In this document: one piece after another, positions 61,153 through 64,000 of the stretch
Layout: the number at the start of each line of letters is the position of its first letter
How positions within the stretch are numbered: position 1 is the stretch's first letter
DNA from: Ruegeria lacuscaerulensis
Lineage (GTDB): Bacteria > Pseudomonadota > Alphaproteobacteria > Rhodobacterales > Rhodobacteraceae
NCBI RefSeq assembly: GCF_013034685.1
Contig: NZ_WQGO01000002.1
Span: 1 to 64,000, forward strand
Direction of reading: 5' to 3'
DNA length: 64,000 nt
Made by a program: the position numbers and the translations under genes
The notes under the pieces: model-generated
Databases searched by the model: none
Seen by the model: only the letters and a program-made list of their open reading frames with translations
Told to the model about the DNA's origin: nothing

Positions 61153-61185
61153 CTGGACCTAACCCGCCCTGACTTCTGGCCCTAA
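61153..61185 (+). promoter_or_regulatory. TauR-type direct repeats before xsc
   Basis: CTGGACCTAA (61153-61162) exactly matches the TauR motif; CTGGCCCTAA (61176-61185) differs at one base. The starts are 23 bases apart, about two helix turns. They lie about 90 bp before the xsc start, with a candidate TATCTA -10 near 61213. Confidence 0.75.
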
Positions 61186-61271
61186 CGCCACCCTGTCCCT
61201 TGCGCCAAAACCATATCTAAAGGCGGGGCTGCCAGCCCGGCCAAACTCATATATGCGCGGAGATCAACCAG

Positions 61272-63050
61272 ATGAAAATGACCACCGAAGAGGCCTTTGT
61301 TAAGGTTCTGCAAATGCACGGGATCGAACATGCGTTCGGGATCATCGGCTCGGCCATGATGCCGATCTCAGATTTGTTTCCCAAGGCGGGGATCATGTTC
61401 TGGGACTGCGCGCACGAGGGCAGCGCCGGCATGATGGCCGATGGCTATACCCGCGCCACCGGCAAGATGTCGATGATGATCGCGCAGAACGGCCCCGGTA
61501 TCACCAACTTTGTCACCGCCGTCAAAACCGCCTATTGGAACCACACCCCGCTGCTGCTGGTCACGCCGCAGGCCGCGAACAAGACCATCGGTCAGGGTGG
61601 TTTCCAGGAAGTCGAGCAGATGAAACTGTTCGAAGACATGGTCGCCTATCAGGAAGAGGTCCGCGATCCGACCCGCGTGTGCGAGGTTCTGAACCGAGTG
61701 ATCATGCAGGCCAAACGCGCCAGCGCTCCTGCGCAGCTGAACATCCCGCGCGACATGTGGACTCAGGTCATCGATGTGGACCTGCCCGCGATTGTAGAAT
61801 TCGAACGTCCCTCGGGCGGCGAAAGCGCCGTAGCGCAGGCGGCCGAGCTGCTGTCGAACGCCAAGAATCCAGTGATCCTGAACGGTGCGGGCGTGGTTCT
61901 GTCCGAAGGCGGGATTGAGGCATCCAAGGCACTGGCCGAGCGTCTGGATGCGCCGGTATGTGTCGGCTACCAGCACAATGACGCCTTCCCCGGCTCGCAC
62001 CCGCTGTTCGCTGGCCCGCTGGGCTATAACGGTTCAAAGGCGGGTATGGAGCTGATTAGCGAGGCCGATGTGGTTCTGTGCCTCGGCACCCGTCTGAACC
62101 CGTTCTCGACACTGCCGGGCTACGGCATGGAATACTGGCCGGCGGATGCCAAGATCATTCAGGTCGACATCAACCCGGATAGGATCGGCCTGACCAAAAA
62201 GGTCTCGGTTGGCATCATCGGCGATGCGGCCAAGGTGGCCAATGGCATTCTGGCAAATCTCAGCGACACAGCTGGCGACGCCGGTCGCGATGAGCGCAAG
62301 GCGAAAATCGCTCAGAAGAAATCCGCTTGGGCGCAGCAACTGTCCAGCATGGACCACGAGGATGACGATCCAGGCACCACATGGAACCAGCGCGCTCGCG
62401 CAGCCAAGCCCGACTGGATGAGCCCCCGCATGGCGTGGCGCGCGATCCAGTCCGCCCTGCCGAAAGAGGCGATCATCTCGTCCGATATCGGCAATAACTG
62501 CGCCATCGGCAACGCTTATCCGTCCTTCGAAGATGGCCGCAAATATCTGGCCCCGGGCCTGTTCGGGCCCTGCGGCTATGGCCTGCCCTCGATCATGGGG
62601 GCTAAGATCGGCTGCCCCGACGTGCCGGTTGTGGGCTTTGCGGGTGACGGTGCCTTTGGCATCGCGGTCAACGAACTGACCGCCATTGGGCGCGAAGAAT
62701 GGCCCGCGATTACGCAGATCGTCTTCCGCAACTATCAGTGGGGGGCCGAAAAACGGAACTCGACCCTGTGGTTCGACGACAACTTTGTGGGCACCGAGTT
62801 GGACACCAAGGTCTCCTACGCCGGTATCGCGCAGGCGTGCGGCCTGAAAGGCGTGGTGGCACGCACCATGGACGAGCTGACAGCCGCCCTGAATCAGGCC
62901 ATCGAGGACCAGAAGAACGGCATCACCACCCTGATCGAAGCCATGATCAACCAAGAACTGGGTGAGCCCTTCCGCCGCGACGCGATGAAGAAACCAGTGG
63001 CCGTTGCAGGCGTCACCGCCGATGACATGACCCCGCAGGCCGGGGCGTAA
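61272..63050 (+). CDS. xsc: Sulfoacetaldehyde acetyltransferase
   Basis: A thiamine-diphosphate enzyme of 592 residues that converts sulfoacetaldehyde and phosphate into acetyl phosphate and sulfite. It starts MKMTTEEAFVKVLQMHGIEH, has the catalytic Glu region CAHEGSAGMMADGYTR, and the ThDP-binding motif GDGAFGIAVNELTAIGREEW with NYQWGAEK. The segment LFGPCGYGLPSIMGAKIG is typical of Xsc. It lies 6 bp before pta and after tauR. Confidence 0.95.
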   Translation: MKMTTEEAFVKVLQMHGIEHAFGIIGSAMMPISDLFPKAGIMFWDCAHEGSAGMMADGYTRATGKMSMMIAQNGPGITNFVTAVKTAYWNHTPLLLVTPQAANKTIGQGGFQEVEQMKLFEDMVAYQEEVRDPTRVCEVLNRVIMQAKRASAPAQLNIPRDMWTQVIDVDLPAIVEFERPSGGESAVAQAAELLSNAKNPVILNGAGVVLSEGGIEASKALAERLDAPVCVGYQHNDAFPGSHPLFAGPLGYNGSKAGMELISEADVVLCLGTRLNPFSTLPGYGMEYWPADAKIIQVDINPDRIGLTKKVSVGIIGDAAKVANGILANLSDTAGDAGRDERKAKIAQKKSAWAQQLSSMDHEDDDPGTTWNQRARAAKPDWMSPRMAWRAIQSALPKEAIISSDIGNNCAIGNAYPSFEDGRKYLAPGLFGPCGYGLPSIMGAKIGCPDVPVVGFAGDGAFGIAVNELTAIGREEWPAITQIVFRNYQWGAEKRNSTLWFDDNFVGTELDTKVSYAGIAQACGLKGVVARTMDELTAALNQAIEDQKNGITTLIEAMINQELGEPFRRDAMKKPVAVAGVTADDMTPQAGA

Positions 63051-63055
63051 TCCGC

Positions 63056-64000
63056 GTGAAGCCTCTGCGCGCCATTCTCGGGACGGCAAGCGCGTCGGAC
63101 AAGATCATCGCCCTGTCCGAGGGCGACGATCCCCGCGTTGTCGAAGGGGCCGTCAAGGCCGTGAAAGAGAATGTCGCGCGGATCATCCTGATCGGAGACA
63201 AGGCCGAAGTTTCGGCCCTTCTTGGCGCACACGAGGGATATGACCCGGAATGGATCGACATTCACGACCCGGCCACCTCTGACCTGACACCCGGCCTTGC
63301 GCAGGCCCTGCATGAGCGGCGCAAGCACAAAGGCCTGACGTTGGAGGACGCGCGCCAGCAGGTCACCAACCGGCTGACCTATGCCGCCATGCTGGTGCAA
63401 CAGGACATCGCCGACGGCACAGTCGGTGGCGCGGTCGAGACTACGTCGGACACTGTGCGTGCTGCGTTGCAGATCATCGGCACCGCGCCCGAGGCGGCGA
63501 TGGTCTCCAGCTTCTTCCTGATGCTGTTCTGTCAGGACCATCACGACGTCAAAGGCGCCCGCATCTTCGCCGATTGCGGATTGGTCGTAGACCCTGACGC
63601 GCAAGAGATGGCGGAAATTGCCCGCGCCTCAGCTGAGTCCTACACCACCCTGACCGGCGAAACGGCGCGCGTAGCGATGCTGTCCTTTTCTACCTCGGGC
63701 AGCGCGGATCACCCCAAAGTGTCCAAAGTGGTCGAGGCCACACAGATCGCCCGCGCCAAGGACCCAACCCTGCTGATCGACGGAGAGCTGCAATTCGACG
63801 CCGCCTTCGTTCCCGAAGTCGCCGCAACCAAGGCCACAGAATCACCGCTCAAGGGTGAGGCAAATGTCTTTGTCTTCCCCAGCCTGAATGCTGGGAACCT
63901 CGGCTATAAAATCGCCCAGCGCATCGGTGGGGTCGAGGCCATCGGCCCGGTGCTGCAAGGGCTGGCGAAACCCGCAAACGACCTGTCGCGCGGCTGTTCG
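63056..64000 (+). CDS. pta: Phosphate acetyltransferase (cut by window edge)
   Basis: The first 315 codons are present, starting at a GTG 5 bases after the xsc stop (VKPLRAILGTASASDKIIAL). The sequence follows the short PTA_PTB family: EGDDPRVVEGAVKAV, then VGGAVETTSDTVRAALQIIG, FADCGLVVDPDAQEMAEIA and FPSLNAGNLGYKIAQRIGG. It turns the acetyl phosphate made by Xsc into acetyl-CoA. No stop codon before the edge; only a few residues should be missing. Confidence 0.93.
   Translation, partial: MKPLRAILGTASASDKIIALSEGDDPRVVEGAVKAVKENVARIILIGDKAEVSALLGAHEGYDPEWIDIHDPATSDLTPGLAQALHERRKHKGLTLEDARQQVTNRLTYAAMLVQQDIADGTVGGAVETTSDTVRAALQIIGTAPEAAMVSSFFLMLFCQDHHDVKGARIFADCGLVVDPDAQEMAEIARASAESYTTLTGETARVAMLSFSTSGSADHPKVSKVVEATQIARAKDPTLLIDGELQFDAAFVPEVAATKATESPLKGEANVFVFPSLNAGNLGYKIAQRIGGVEAIGPVLQGLAKPANDLSRGCS

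Overview
The window is chromosomal DNA from an alphaproteobacterium of the Rhodobacterales, most likely the marine Roseobacter group. The evidence is the ribosomal and RNA polymerase gene order, a linked ccoNOQP/ccoGHIS/fnrL/hemN block, a tauR-xsc-pta sulfonate cluster, a TrcR (DUF1013) gene and moderately high GC. It is gene-dense. I see no rRNA, tRNA, CRISPR array, insertion sequence or phage module. Species assignment is inference.

Region 1 (1-23.8 kb, mostly leftward) is the translation/transcription core: rpsL-rpsG-fusA-tuf behind a near-consensus promoter, rplJ-rplL-rpoB-rpoC, rplK-rplA, and secE-nusG. Rightward accessory genes interrupt this normally compact block. A choline-kinase/APH-like kinase and a Hint-domain protein sit between rplA and rplJ. 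Two tandem exported four-cysteine paralogs, a truncated second copy of nusG and a peptidoglycan-binding protein sit between rplK and nusG. A rhamnosyltransferase-like gene, an EamA exporter and a small membrane protein lie between rpsL and rpoC.

Region 2 (23.8-36.1 kb) is the microaerobic respiration block. It holds ccoGHIS (cbb3 oxidase assembly and copper import), a LysR regulator with a divergent micro-ORF, ccoNOQP (cbb3 oxidase), a universal stress protein, fnrL and hemN. FNR-type boxes lie upstream of ccoG, between ccoN and usp, and between fnrL and hemN, so FnrL probably co-ordinates the whole block and itself.

Region 3 (36-50.5 kb) holds a divergent EF-G paralog, a yejABEF-type peptide importer, a membrane-anchored cytochrome c, pheA, a GNAT enzyme, an SRPBCC protein, nudC, a cytoplasmic-looking CpdB/5'-nucleotidase homolog, the SRP RNA with its promoter, and an alpha/beta hydrolase.

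Region 4 (50.5-58.2 kb) has a cobalamin riboswitch controlling a small cysteine-rich protein, a protein tyrosine phosphatase, dnaX-ybaB-recR with a perfect 22-bp hairpin between dnaX and ybaB, a VOC protein, an exported hypothetical, RNase T2, the TrcR regulator and a single-span membrane protein.

Region 5 (58.2-64 kb) has an ArsR-regulated COG0701-type permease, then tauR, xsc and the start of pta. These last genes convert sulfoacetaldehyde to acetyl phosphate and then acetyl-CoA. Paired direct repeats matching the known TauR motif lie before both tauR and xsc.
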